From: Geodermatophilus dictyosporus
GTDB lineage: Bacteria; Actinomycetota; Actinomycetes; Mycobacteriales; Geodermatophilaceae
Assembly (NCBI RefSeq): GCF_900115505.1
Contig: NZ_FOWQ01000004.1
Location: 118,250 to 182,249 of the forward strand
Reading direction: 5' to 3'
DNA length: 64,000 bases
In this document: piece by piece, positions 52,802-64,000 of the stretch
How the letters are laid out: each line of letters starts with the position of its first letter
Numbering within the stretch: position 1 is the stretch's first letter
The notes under the pieces: generated by a model
What the model saw: only the letters and a program-made list of their open reading frames with translations
The model's database searches: none
Told to the model about the DNA's origin: nothing
Translations under genes and position numbers: made by a program

Positions 52802-53803
52802 GTGGCCGGGAGCGGGGACGCCGGTCCCGCCGCCCTGCCGGCCCTCGGGGTCGACGTCGGCGGCACCAAGGTGGCCGGCGGGGTCGTCGCCCCGGACGGC
52901 ACCGTGCTGGCCACCGCGCGGCGCTCGACACCGACCGCGTCGGTCGCCGAGACCGAGGCCGCGGTGGCCGACGTGGTCACCGAGCTGGCCGGTGCGCACG
53001 GCGGGTCGCTGGCCGCCGTCGGCGTGGGGGCGGCGGGCTGGTTCGACCGCACCGGCGACGTGGTGCTGTTCAGCCCGCACCTGGCCTGGCGGCACAGCTC
53101 GCTGCGCCGTGACCTCGCCGCCCGGTTGCGGCGGCCGGTGTGGGTGGGCAACGACGCCGACGCCGCCGCCTGGGCCGAGTACCGCTTCGGCGCCGCCCGC
53201 GGGGCGGAGCTGGCGCTGTGCGTGACCCTGGGCACCGGGATCGGCGGCGGCATCGTGGCCGGCGGACAGCTGCAGCGCGGCGCGCACGGCGTCGCGGGGG
53301 AGTGGGGCCACATGCGCGTGGTCCCCGACGGCCGGCTGTGCCCGTGCGGCAACCGCGGCTGCTGGGAGCAGTACGCCAGCGGCAGCGCCCTGGCCACCAC
53401 CGCCCGCGAGGTGGCCACCCGCTCACCGGCGGCGGCGGCCCGGCTGCTCGACCGGGTGGACGGCGACGCCGCCCGGCTGACCGGCGAGGACGTCGCCCGC
53501 GCCGCGGCGGAGGGCGACCCGGTGGCGCTCAGCCTGGTCAGCGACGTGGGCGAGTGGCTCGGGCAGGGCATCGCCGACCTGGCCACCGTGCTCGACCCCG
53601 ACGTCGTGGTCATCGGCGGCGGGGTGAGCGTCCTCGGCGAGATGGTGCTGCGGCCGGCGCGGGAGCGGCTGGACCGGGCCCTGCCGGGGCGCGGCTTCCG
53701 GCCCGGCCCCCGGGTGGTGGCCGCGGCGCTGGGCGCCCAGGCCGGCCTGGTCGGGGCCGCCGACCTCGCCCGCACCGCCGCCTGCGCCGAGCACCGCGGC
53801 TGA
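52802..53803 (+). CDS. glk: ROK family glucokinase
   Basis: 333 residues. N-terminal LGVDVGGTKVAGGVV (phosphate loop). VGNDADAAAWAEY holds the catalytic Asp region. The zinc motif CPCGNRGCWEQYASGSAL is the ROK signature. C-terminal VVIGGGVSVLGEMVL matches the adenosine loop. Probably phosphorylates glucose with ATP; other sugars are possible. GTG directly follows the previous stop, so it is translated as part of the same operon. Confidence 0.9.
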   Translation: MAGSGDAGPAALPALGVDVGGTKVAGGVVAPDGTVLATARRSTPTASVAETEAAVADVVTELAGAHGGSLAAVGVGAAGWFDRTGDVVLFSPHLAWRHSSLRRDLAARLRRPVWVGNDADAAAWAEYRFGAARGAELALCVTLGTGIGGGIVAGGQLQRGAHGVAGEWGHMRVVPDGRLCPCGNRGCWEQYASGSALATTAREVATRSPAAAARLLDRVDGDAARLTGEDVARAAAEGDPVALSLVSDVGEWLGQGIADLATVLDPDVVVIGGGVSVLGEMVLRPARERLDRALPGRGFRPGPRVVAAALGAQAGLVGAADLARTAACAEHRG

Positions 53804-53808
53804 CGCGC

Positions 53809-54480
53809 TCAGACGACGGCGCCGTCGTCCCCGTCGTCGGTGGAGCGCTCCCGCATGCGGGAGAGGAACAGCCCGGCGCTGCCCACCAGCGCGGCCACGC
53901 CGAGCACCAGGCCGGTGTCGGTGGTCAGGCCGAGCACCCGGGGCGCGCCCACCAGCACCACGCCGGCGGCGGCCAGCAGCACCGCGTACAGCGTCGAGGG
54001 GGAGGGCAGCGGCACCGGCGGGGCCGGCGGCGGCTCGTAGTGCTCCTCGCGCTCCGCCTGCTCGACCTGCGGCGGGTCGTGCGGTGGGGGGGCGTCCTCG
54101 ACCACGGTGCGGCCGTGCTCGGCCTCGTACGCGGCCACGATGCGCGCCCACTCGACGTCCTCGTCGAGGTCGCGGCGGGCCGGCCGGCGCACCGCCTCGG
54201 CGGGGGCGTGGTCGTCGGCGTGCCGGTCGACCAGCGCGCGGCCCTCGCCCACCCGGGCGCGGTCGACGAAGAGCCGGTCGACCGGCGGGCTGGGGTAGGT
54301 GACCGTGCGGGTGTAGGGCTCGACGTCGGCGGCCGGCTCCAGGTAGGCGGCGATGCCGGCCTCGCGCAGCACGTCGAGCAGGTGCTCGCCCACCCGCGGG
54401 TCGACGTCGCGCACCGGCGCCCAGAGCGCGGCGTCCAGGCCGTTGTCGAGACGGCCGCGACCGCGGCGCGGGCCGGTCAC
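53809..54480 (-). CDS. C-terminally anchored membrane protein, function unknown
   Basis: 223 residues. The N-terminal soluble domain (about 20-95, DPRVGEHLLDVLREAGIAAYLEP then PPVDRLFVDRARVGEGRALVDR) resembles a ferredoxin-like or carrier-like fold conserved in actinobacteria. An acidic/Pro linker follows, then two membrane spans (LYAVLLAAAGVVLVGAPRVLG and TGLVLGVAALVGSAGLFLSRM). I recognise no family. Converges on the glucokinase gene (five-base gap). GTG start; no strong site. Confidence 0.7.
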   Translation of the reverse strand: MTGPRRGRGRLDNGLDAALWAPVRDVDPRVGEHLLDVLREAGIAAYLEPAADVEPYTRTVTYPSPPVDRLFVDRARVGEGRALVDRHADDHAPAEAVRRPARRDLDEDVEWARIVAAYEAEHGRTVVEDAPPPHDPPQVEQAEREEHYEPPPAPPVPLPSPSTLYAVLLAAAGVVLVGAPRVLGLTTDTGLVLGVAALVGSAGLFLSRMRERSTDDGDDGAVV

Positions 54481-54641
54481 GCGCCACCCCGGGGACGCCG
54501 GGTCGGCCGGTCTGGCACCACGGGGAGTCCTCCTCGGCGTCCGGCGACGGCGCCACGCGCGCGGGTGGCGACGCGCGGGTGCCCCGGCCGGATTGTCGCC
54601 GGGGCTCCCGCCTCCCTAGTCTGGCAGTTCCACAGGGAGGC

Positions 54642-55403
54642 GTGTTGTTCTACTGGTTCCTCAAGTTCGTGGCGATCGGCCCCGTCGCGAAGCTGGTGTT
54701 CCGGCCCCGCGTCGAGGGCCGTGAGAACGTGCCGGCCACCGGCGCCGCGATCCTGGCGAGCAACCACCTCGCGGCCGCCGACTGGATCTTCATGCCGCTG
54801 TCGCTGCGGCGCCGGGTCACCTTCCTGGCCAAGGCGGAGTACTTCACCGGCCGCGGGGTGAAGGGCCTCCTGCGGCGGGCCTTCTTCACCGGCGCCGGCC
54901 AGGTGCCCATCGACCGCTCCAGCGCCACGGCCGCGGAGGGGGCGATCCGCACCGGCCTGCAGATGCTGCGCCAGGGCCGGCTGCTGGGCATCTACCCGGA
55001 GGGCACCCGCTCGCCCGACGGCCGGCTCTACCGCGGCAAGACCGGCGTGGCCCGCATGGCGCTGGAGACCGGCGTCCCGGTGGTCCCCGTGGCGATGACC
55101 TACGCGCCCCGCCGGATCCCGTTCGGCCGCAGGCTCGTGCGCATCGGCGTCCGCTTCGGCGAGCCCCTCGACTTCTCCCGCTACGAGGGCCTGGCCGGCG
55201 ACCGCTACGTCGAGCGGTCGATCACCGACGAGATCATGTACGAGATCATGACGCTGTCGGGGCAGGAGTACGTCGACGTCTACGGCGCCACGGTGAAGCG
55301 GACCATGGACGCCACCGGCGCCAGCGCCTCGGACGTCGTCAGCCGGCTGCAGCCGCCCGTCGACGAGGCCGGCGACCGGGCCCCGGACACGCTCGCCGGC
55401 TGA
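54642..55403 (+). CDS. 1-acylglycerol-3-phosphate acyltransferase-like (PlsC)
   Basis: 253 residues. Acyl transfer to lysophospholipids. The catalytic SNHLAAADW is the H-x4-D motif, PIDRSSATAAE and EGTRSPDGRLYRGKTG the substrate motifs, and VVPVAMTY motif IV. GTG 54642 gives MLFYWFLKF; GGGAGG ends just one base before it, so the TTG at 54645 may be the true start. TAGTCT (54617-54622) is a likely -10. The 161 bases upstream hold no gene. Confidence 0.9.
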   Translation: MLFYWFLKFVAIGPVAKLVFRPRVEGRENVPATGAAILASNHLAAADWIFMPLSLRRRVTFLAKAEYFTGRGVKGLLRRAFFTGAGQVPIDRSSATAAEGAIRTGLQMLRQGRLLGIYPEGTRSPDGRLYRGKTGVARMALETGVPVVPVAMTYAPRRIPFGRRLVRIGVRFGEPLDFSRYEGLAGDRYVERSITDEIMYEIMTLSGQEYVDVYGATVKRTMDATGASASDVVSRLQPPVDEAGDRAPDTLAG

Positions 55404-55467
55404 GCGGCGGTCCCGTCCCCGGCCGGGCACCGGCCCGGTTCGACGGGCGTCGACCCGCGCGGGCCCG

Positions 55468-55473
55468 CAGGAT
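55468..55473 (+). promoter_or_regulatory. possible leaderless -10 of the antiporter mini-cistron
   Basis: CAGGAT, one mismatch to TANNNT, six bases before GTG 55480. Confidence 0.35.
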
Positions 55474-55479
55474 CGCTGC

Positions 55480-55518
55480 GTGAGGAGCACCGCGCGCGAC
55501 CGGCAGCCGGCTCGGTGA
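55480..55518 (+). CDS. putative 12-residue upstream mini-cistron
   Basis: GTG 55480 to TGA 55516-55518 would encode MRSTARDRQPAR. Its stop overlaps the antiporter GTG (GTGA), as in the coupled gene pairs here. It could exist only to deliver ribosomes to a start lacking a Shine-Dalgarno. Evidence is positional only. Confidence 0.35.
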   Translation: MRSTARDRQPAR

Positions 55519-56810
55519 GCCTGGACCCGACGGGTCTGGCGTACGCGGTCGCGGGCCTGGCCACGCTGGTGGCCGCCGTCCTGCCCCGCCTGCTCGCCCA
55601 GCGGCCGCTGTCGCTGCCCATCGTCTTCGTCGCGGTCGGCGCGGTCGTGTTCGCCCTGGTCGAGGCGCTGCCCACGCCCGACCCGATCCGCCACGAGACC
55701 GTCGCGGTGCACCTCACCGAGGTGGTGGTCATCGTGTCGCTGATGGGCGCCGGGCTGGCCCTGGACCGGCCGGTGGGCTGGCGCCGCTGGCGCACCACCT
55801 GGCGCCTGCTGGGCATCACGATGCCCCTGACCGTCGTCGCGGTGGCCCTCCTCGGCGGGTGGCTGCTCGGGCTCGGCGCCGCCGCCGCCGTGCTGCTCGC
55901 CGCCGCCCTCGCCCCGACCGACCCGGTCCTGGCCACCGAGGTGCAGGTCGGCGAGCCGACCGACGAGGCCGACGGCGAGGACGAGGCGCGCTTCGCGCTG
56001 ACCTCCGAGGCCGGCCTCAACGACGGCCTCGCCTTCCCCTTCACCTACGCGGCGATCGCGATCGCCGCCGCGGGTGCGGCGCCGGGCGGCTGGCTGGCCG
56101 AGTGGCTGGCCGTGGACGTGCTGTGGCGGCTGGCGGCGGGGATCGCCGTCGGCTACGCCGTCGGCTGGGTGCTGCGCGCGCTGTTCTTCTCCCGGCCGGC
56201 CGAGGACGTCGGCCTGGCCGAGCGGGCGGAGGGCTTCATCGCGCTCACCGGCGTGTCACTGGCCTACGGCACGGCCGAGCTGGCGCAGGGCTACGGCTTC
56301 GTCGCCGTGTTCGTCTGCGCCTGCACGGTGCGCGCGGCCGAGCGGGCCCACGGCCGCCACCGGGTCCTGCACGCCCACGTCGAGCAGCTGGAGCGGCTGC
56401 TGACCGTGGTCCTGCTGGTGCTGATCGGGGGCGCGGTGGGCCGGGGGATCCTGGCCGGCGTCTCGGTCGCCGAGGTGGTCCTGGCCCTCGCCGTGCTGCT
56501 CGTCGTCCGGCCGGTGGCCGGCTGGCTGGGCCTGTCCCGGGGGAGGACCGGGCACGCCGAGCGCGGGGTGATCGCCTCCTTCGGCGTCCGCGGCATCGGG
56601 TCGCTCTACTACCTCGCCTACGGGCTGTCGGAGGCCGACGTCCCCGGCGCCGAGCAGCTCTGGCGGGTCACCGTGCTGGTCGTCGTCGGGTCGGTCGTCC
56701 TGCACGGCGTCACCGCCGGGCCGGTGATGCGCTGGCTCGACCGCCGTCGGGAGGCCACGGCGGTGGCCCGCCACGGCGACCCCGAGCGCGCACCGTCGAC
56801 GGCGACCTGA
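55515..56810 (+). CDS. CPA1-type Na+/H+ antiporter-like protein
   Basis: 431 residues, 12-13 hydrophobic spans. The conserved ion-binding region appears as LAAALAPTDPVLATEV (the TDP of CPA antiporters) and ALTSEAGLNDGLAFPF (normally ND; present as the NDG). The middle FIALTGVSLAYGTAELAQGYGFVAVF is also typical. Exchanges monovalent cations for protons across the membrane. GTG start without an own Shine-Dalgarno, see the overlapping mini-cistron. Confidence 0.9.
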   Translation: MSLDPTGLAYAVAGLATLVAAVLPRLLAQRPLSLPIVFVAVGAVVFALVEALPTPDPIRHETVAVHLTEVVVIVSLMGAGLALDRPVGWRRWRTTWRLLGITMPLTVVAVALLGGWLLGLGAAAAVLLAAALAPTDPVLATEVQVGEPTDEADGEDEARFALTSEAGLNDGLAFPFTYAAIAIAAAGAAPGGWLAEWLAVDVLWRLAAGIAVGYAVGWVLRALFFSRPAEDVGLAERAEGFIALTGVSLAYGTAELAQGYGFVAVFVCACTVRAAERAHGRHRVLHAHVEQLERLLTVVLLVLIGGAVGRGILAGVSVAEVVLALAVLLVVRPVAGWLGLSRGRTGHAERGVIASFGVRGIGSLYYLAYGLSEADVPGAEQLWRVTVLVVVGSVVLHGVTAGPVMRWLDRRREATAVARHGDPERAPSTAT

Positions 56811-56826
56811 CCCGCGCACGCGGCTC

Positions 56827-56832
56827 TACGGT
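56827..56832 (+). promoter_or_regulatory. leaderless promoter -10 (exoribonuclease)
   Basis: TACGGT seven bases before GTG 56840. Confidence 0.6.
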
Positions 56833-56839
56833 GGGCGGC

Positions 56840-57328
56840 GTGCGGCGGTACTTCTACGACACCGAGTTCATCGAGGACGGCACCACGATCGACCTCGTCT
56901 CCATCGGCGTCGTCGACGAGACCGGCCGCGAGTTCTACGCGGTCAGCACCGAGTTCGACGAGCGGCGGGCCATCCCGTGGGTGCGCCGCAACGTCCTCGA
57001 CCAGCTGCCCCCGCCGGCCGACCGGGCCTGGCGCAGCCGCCGGCGCATCCGCGACGACCTGCTGGCCTTCCTCACCGGCCCCGGTGAGGAGGTGGAGCTG
57101 TGGGCCTGGTTCGCCGCCTACGACCACGTGGCGCTGTGCCAGCTGTGGGGCCCGATGACGGCGCTGCCGCGGGCGGTGCCCCGGTTCACCCGGGAGCTCC
57201 GGCAGCGGTGGGACGACGCCGGCCGGCCCGGGCTGCCGCCCAAGCCCGCCGGCACGCACGACGCCCTCGTCGATGCCCGCTACAACCTGGCCCGCTGGCA
57301 GGCGATGGAGGCCGCCCGCGACCGCTGA
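56840..57328 (+). CDS. DEDD-type 3'-5' exoribonuclease (polyadenylate-specific type)
   Basis: 162 residues. FYDTEFIEDG gives the first acidic pair; WAWFAAYDHVALCQLWG the second Asp; HDALVDARYNLARW the last His/Asp. This is the small actinobacterial RNase T-like exoribonuclease, Rv2179c type. Degrades RNA 3' ends. Start chosen by the TACGGT promoter and because RRYFYDTEF is the conserved beginning. Confidence 0.9.
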   Translation: MRRYFYDTEFIEDGTTIDLVSIGVVDETGREFYAVSTEFDERRAIPWVRRNVLDQLPPPADRAWRSRRRIRDDLLAFLTGPGEEVELWAWFAAYDHVALCQLWGPMTALPRAVPRFTRELRQRWDDAGRPGLPPKPAGTHDALVDARYNLARWQAMEAARDR

Positions 57329-57432
57329 GGGCAGCCGCGTCCCGTCGGCCCGGCACCGACTGCCGGGACCCGGCAGTCCCCGGGGCGCCGACTCGTCCGT
57401 CCCGGTCGGTGCCCCGGCAGCCGGGTGCTCCC

Positions 57433-57438
57433 TAGCGT
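57433..57438 (+). promoter_or_regulatory. leaderless promoter -10 (STAS gene)
   Basis: TAGCGT seven bases before ATG 57446. Confidence 0.6.
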
Positions 57439-57445
57439 GCGGCGC

Positions 57446-57838
57446 ATGCACCCGCGCCCCGCTTCCCGACCGCTCCGCACCGTGCCGTCGCCCGGGTCGG
57501 AGGAGGACACCCTCCGGGTCGAGGTCCGCCACCGCGGCGGTGCCGCGGTCGTCGAGGTGCACGGCGAACTCGACGCCGCCGGCGCCCCGCTGGTGGGGGC
57601 GGTGGTCGAGCACGTGGCGGCCCGGGCCGGCACGCCGGTCGCCGTCGACCTGCGGGCCGTGCCCTTCGCCGACACCCACGGGCTGGCACCGGTCCTCGGC
57701 CGCGACGTCGTCCTGGTCGCGGCCTCGGCACCCGTCCGGCGGCTGCTCCGGCTGATGGGACTGCCGGACGTGCGGGGGCTCCCGCCGGTCCTCCGTCGCC
57801 GGCGGGACCGGTCCCGGCTCGTCGGCGCCGTCCGGTGA
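57446..57838 (+). CDS. STAS-domain protein lacking the usual phospho-serine
   Basis: 130 residues. Core VVEVHGELDAAGAPLVGAVVEHV, then VAVDLRAVPFADTHGLAPVLG, and a final helix. It fits an anti-sigma-factor-antagonist fold (GELD, DLRAVPF), but the DSSG loop reads DTHG, so phospho-switching by an anti-sigma kinase is uncertain. Overlaps the next gene by four bases (GTGA). Confidence 0.8.
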   Translation: MHPRPASRPLRTVPSPGSEEDTLRVEVRHRGGAAVVEVHGELDAAGAPLVGAVVEHVAARAGTPVAVDLRAVPFADTHGLAPVLGRDVVLVAASAPVRRLLRLMGLPDVRGLPPVLRRRRDRSRLVGAVR

Positions 57839-58467
57839 CCCGCCGGCGCCCCGCGGACGTCCGGCGCAGCAGGGCTCGGCTGCGCCGGCTGGCGGGGATC
57901 GCCCGGCCGGCCCTGCTCGTGGTCGTCCTCCCGGTGGCCGCGCTCGGGGCGCTCGGCCTGACGCCGCCCCAGGTGCTGGCGCTGGTCCCGCTGGGCGCCG
58001 CGGTCGCCGCGACCGTCGCCGGCATCGGCCACGAGGGCTCCCCGCAGGGGCCCGGCTCCCGCCGGGTGGTCGCCCTGGCCGCCGCCTGGGGAGCCCTGGC
58101 GGTGCCCTTCCTCGCGGGGGTGCCGCCGGCCGGGTCGGCCGGTGCGGTCGCCGTCGGCCTGGTCGTCGTGCTGGGCGGGGTCGTCGCCGTCGACGCCCTG
58201 GGCCGTGCGCTCGAGCGCGCCCCCGTCGAGGCGGTGCGCGCCGCCGCGGGAGAGCTGTCCCTGGCCGAGCTGTGCGTGCAGTGGCGGCTGACCGAGGAGG
58301 CCCTCGGCCCGGGCGCCCGGCCGGGTGCCCGGGCCGACGCCCTCGCCGTGCGCGGGGTCCTGCTCGACGAGTTCGCCAGCCGCGACCCCGCCGGTCTCGC
58401 CCAGTGGCTGCACCAGGGGTCCGCGGACCCACCCGAGCACTGGTCCGGCCAGGACGCGCCCCGCTGA
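57835..58467 (+). CDS. four-span membrane protein, function unknown
   Basis: 210 residues: basic N-terminus, about four hydrophobic segments (PALLVVVLPVAALGALGL, VLALVPLGAAVAATVAGI, VVALAAAWGALAVPFLAG, AVAVGLVVVLGGVVAVDAL). The cytoplasmic C-terminus has a helical EAVRAAAGELSLAELCVQWRLTEE segment. No family recognised. Translationally coupled to the STAS gene, so it may act with it. Confidence 0.7.
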   Translation: MTRRRPADVRRSRARLRRLAGIARPALLVVVLPVAALGALGLTPPQVLALVPLGAAVAATVAGIGHEGSPQGPGSRRVVALAAAWGALAVPFLAGVPPAGSAGAVAVGLVVVLGGVVAVDALGRALERAPVEAVRAAAGELSLAELCVQWRLTEEALGPGARPGARADALAVRGVLLDEFASRDPAGLAQWLHQGSADPPEHWSGQDAPR

Positions 58468-58484
58468 CGCCGCCCGGGCGCGGG

Positions 58485-60608
58485 TCACACGGTGAACGCG
58501 CCCACCAGCCGGGTCAGCTCCTGGGAGAGCCGGTCGAGCTCGCCCGCGCTGGTGCGGGCCCGGTCGACGTCGTCGGCGCTGTCGCGGGCGTCGGCGCTGA
58601 CGACGGTGAGCGTGCCCGACACCGAGCCCGCGCCGTCGGCGGCCGCGGCGACGCTGCGGGTCAGCTCGCGGGTGGTCGCCGTCTGCTCCTCGACCGCGCT
58701 GGCGATGGTCAGCTGGTGGTCGTTCATCGCGTGCACGACCTCGGCGATGCGGGTGATCGAGCCGACCGCGGCGCCGGTGTCGGCCTGGATCGCCTCGACG
58801 CGGCGCGCGATGTCGTCGCTGGCGCGGGCGGCCTCCTGCGCGAGTTCCTTGACCTCGTTGGCGACGACGGCGAAGCCCTTGCCCGCCTCCCCGGCCCGCG
58901 CGGCCTCGATGGTGGCGTTGAGCGCGAGCAGGTTGGTCTGCTCGGCGACGGCGGCGATGACCCGGACGACGTCGCCGATCTCGGCCGAGCTGGTGCCCAG
59001 CGTGGCGATCGCGGTCTCGGTCTCCCGCGCGAGCTCGGCGGCCTGCCGGCCCACCGCGGCGGCCTCGGCGGCGCTGCGGGCGATGTCGGAGATCGACAGG
59101 CCCATCTCCTCCGCACCGGCCGCGGCCGAGGACACGCTGGCGCTGATGTCGCTGGCCGCGGCGTGCGCGGACTCGGCCTGGTCGCGGCTGCGCGCGGCCC
59201 GGCCGGCCAGCCCGTCGGCCACCTGGGCGACGCCGGAGGCGGACTCGGCGACCTGGCGGGCGCACCGGCCGATGTCGCGGACGGTCCCGGCCACCTTGCC
59301 GACGAACCGGTTGAACGCCTCCGACAGCTGGCCCACCTCGTCGCCGCCGGTGACCGGCATGCGCTGGGTGAGGTCCCCCTCGCCGTCGGCGATCTCGGCC
59401 ATGCGGGCGCGCAGCTGCTCCAGCGGCGCGGTGAGCCGGCGGCCCACCTGCCGGGCGGCCAGCCCGCCGAGCAGCGCGACCGCGACGGCGGCGACGACCA
59501 GCGCGGTGACCATCGCGCTGCGGCCGTCGGCGAGCCGGTCGACCGGGCCGGTGAAGTCGGCGTCGCGGGCCACGGTGACGACCACCCAGTCCCACGGCGC
59601 GTAGTAGGTGACCCGCGCGGTGCTCGCGCCGGCCTCGCGGTCGGTGAAGTGGACGGTGGCCTGCTCGCCGTCGCCGAGCGCCAGGGCGGTGTCGACGATC
59701 TCCTGCACGTGGGCCCGGCCGTCGGCGTCGGTGGCCTCGGCCAGCTGCTCGCCGTCGCGGGCGCCGTCCCGGCTGACCAGCACGGTGCCGCGGCGGTCAC
59801 CGGTGCCGCCGAGGACCTCGACGTAGCCGTGCTCGCCGACCGTGGTCGCCTCGAGGCTCTCCCGGAGCGCCGGCAGGTTCTCCTGCTTCTCGCCGACGTA
59901 GAGCATGCCGACCACCTGGCCGGCGCCGTCGAACAGCGGCGTGTACGCGCTGACGTACCAGGAGTCGACGACGAAGGCGTTGCCGCGGTAGGTCTGCCCG
60001 GACTGCACCGTGGACACGACCGGGTTGGGCTGCCCGTCGGGGTTCGTCGCGGGGATGAAGGTGCCGATCGCGCGGGCGCCGGTGGTGCCGGTGACGTTGG
60101 TGGCCACGCGGAGCATGTCGCCCGACGGCGTCCGCTGGAACAGCGTGGCGGTGCCGCCGACCAGCGCCTTGACCTGGTCGACCACGGCGGTTGGCACCGC
60201 GGGGTCGGTGTTCTGGCCCAGCCACGCGCCGCCCACGGTGACCCGTGGCAGGTCGAGGGGGGTCACCTCGCCGCTGAGCTGGTTCCTCGCCTCCCAGCGC
60301 ACGGGTCCGCCCGGCCCGCCGACGGCCAGGCCGCCGGAGGTGGCCAGCACGTGCAGCGCGACGGCGAGGTCGCTGTCGACCTGCGCGGCGGTGGACGCGC
60401 CCTGGGTGGCGACGACGTCGTGCACGCCCGCCGCGGTGCGCGCCACGCTCTCCTCGACCAGCTCGGCGACCGAGCGCTCGGTCTCGTCGGCGAAGCGGGC
60501 GCTCTGCCAGGCGCTCACCCCGGCCATGGCCGCACCGGTCGCGGTGACGCTGGCGACCGCCAGGGCCACCACCTTCGTCCTGATGCCCCACTGCCCGCGC
60601 ACCCGCAC
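58485..60608 (-). CDS. methyl-accepting chemotaxis protein with Cache sensor
   Basis: 707 residues. N-terminal membrane helix (VVALAVASVTATGAAMAGVSAW), an extracellular Cache 3/Cache 2 fusion domain (about 40-330, with DADGRAHVQEIVDTAL and the VARDADFTGPV end), second span (ALVVAAVAVALLGGLAARQV), HAMP (RLTAPLEQLRARMAEIADGEGD), and a signalling domain with EQTNLLALNATIEAARAGEAGKGFAVVANEVKELA at the hairpin tip. GTG 60608 has GGGAGGGGG five bases upstream; a second GTG six bases on is possible. Indicates a chemotactic organism; no CheA or CheW here. Confidence 0.95.
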   Translation of the reverse strand: MRVRGQWGIRTKVVALAVASVTATGAAMAGVSAWQSARFADETERSVAELVEESVARTAAGVHDVVATQGASTAAQVDSDLAVALHVLATSGGLAVGGPGGPVRWEARNQLSGEVTPLDLPRVTVGGAWLGQNTDPAVPTAVVDQVKALVGGTATLFQRTPSGDMLRVATNVTGTTGARAIGTFIPATNPDGQPNPVVSTVQSGQTYRGNAFVVDSWYVSAYTPLFDGAGQVVGMLYVGEKQENLPALRESLEATTVGEHGYVEVLGGTGDRRGTVLVSRDGARDGEQLAEATDADGRAHVQEIVDTALALGDGEQATVHFTDREAGASTARVTYYAPWDWVVVTVARDADFTGPVDRLADGRSAMVTALVVAAVAVALLGGLAARQVGRRLTAPLEQLRARMAEIADGEGDLTQRMPVTGGDEVGQLSEAFNRFVGKVAGTVRDIGRCARQVAESASGVAQVADGLAGRAARSRDQAESAHAAASDISASVSSAAAGAEEMGLSISDIARSAAEAAAVGRQAAELARETETAIATLGTSSAEIGDVVRVIAAVAEQTNLLALNATIEAARAGEAGKGFAVVANEVKELAQEAARASDDIARRVEAIQADTGAAVGSITRIAEVVHAMNDHQLTIASAVEEQTATTRELTRSVAAAADGAGSVSGTLTVVSADARDSADDVDRARTSAGELDRLSQELTRLVGAFTV

Positions 60609-60754
60609 GTCGTCCCCCTCCCGGCCGGCCGGTGGTCCCGGCACGCGGCGGCAGGGTCGGCAGCCCGCGGCCGCACCTGTACCGGAACCCCGGGGGGTGT
60701 GGCGGGCGGGACGGCTGGGACGGGCCGGGACGCCGGCGAGACCCCGGCGGGATC

Positions 60755-64000
<3,246 letters not shown>

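Overview
The window is a contiguous piece of chromosome from a very high-GC actinobacterium. The gene set is core housekeeping: F420/PPOX enzyme, AsiAT-type aa3/bc1 respiratory genes, RipC-like hydrolases, PimB-like mannosyltransferase, stand-alone polyA exoribonuclease and class II DAHP synthase. From memory of the family, the gene order follows the glnA1-to-aroG block of mycobacteria and streptomycetes. A motile, chemotactic, c-di-GMP-using Geodermatophilaceae-like organism is my best guess, inferred from protein flavour and gene content only. No tRNA, rRNA, insertion sequence, prophage, CRISPR or integrase was seen.

Layout. 1-3.8 kb: end of an unidentified gene, glnA (type I glutamine synthetase) with a clear GlnR-type operator, an RDD membrane protein, a GNAT acetyltransferase and a DUF4191-like membrane protein. 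3.8-12.6 kb: lipoate pathway (lipA, lipB), split by an inserted block holding an alanine-rich repeat protein, a GGDEF-EAL protein, leuS with its own leucine attenuator, and a small PPOX/F420 oxidoreductase. 12.7-22.5 kb: peptidase E, FAD oxidoreductase, a receptor Ser/Thr kinase, and the lpd-sucB-epimerase cluster, then leucyl aminopeptidase. 22.5-28.1 kb: gcvT, a four-gene envelope operon (holin-like, DUF3618, DUF4235, BrkB), aldo/keto reductase and a DUF3043-like protein.

28.2-40.5 kb: A-type Fe-S carrier, asnB, small membrane proteins, then the respiratory supercomplex genes: ctaC-ctaF forward and ctaE-qcrC-qcrA-qcrB in reverse. Between them lies a broken histidinol-phosphatase-like gene. 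A degenerate receiver protein is translationally coupled to trpD, and an Lrp-type RAM protein faces it. 40.5-48.8 kb: an exonuclease/UvrC-like protein, two NlpC/P60 peptidoglycan hydrolases (one fused to a VanY-type peptidase, the other behind a c-di-AMP riboswitch), a Ste24-like protease and pimB. 48.8-54.5 kb: fadD15-like acyl-CoA ligase, SRPBCC protein, ArsA-like ATPase with altered P-loop, a Cys-motif protein and ROK glucokinase. 54.6-64 kb: PlsC acyltransferase, Na+/H+ antiporter, exoribonuclease, STAS protein, chemoreceptor, hotdog thioesterase, a phosphofructokinase with pyrophosphate-type residues, aroG and a truncated threonine aldolase.

The most pervasive signal is regulatory. At least 21 starts have a TANNNT hexamer 5-8 bases upstream and no Shine-Dalgarno, which predicts leaderless mRNAs. 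This pattern also fixes several start codons. The most distinctive single element is the leuS leader: a leaderless 11-codon peptide with three consecutive Leu codons, a hairpin over its stop codon, and a U7 intrinsic terminator just before leuS.
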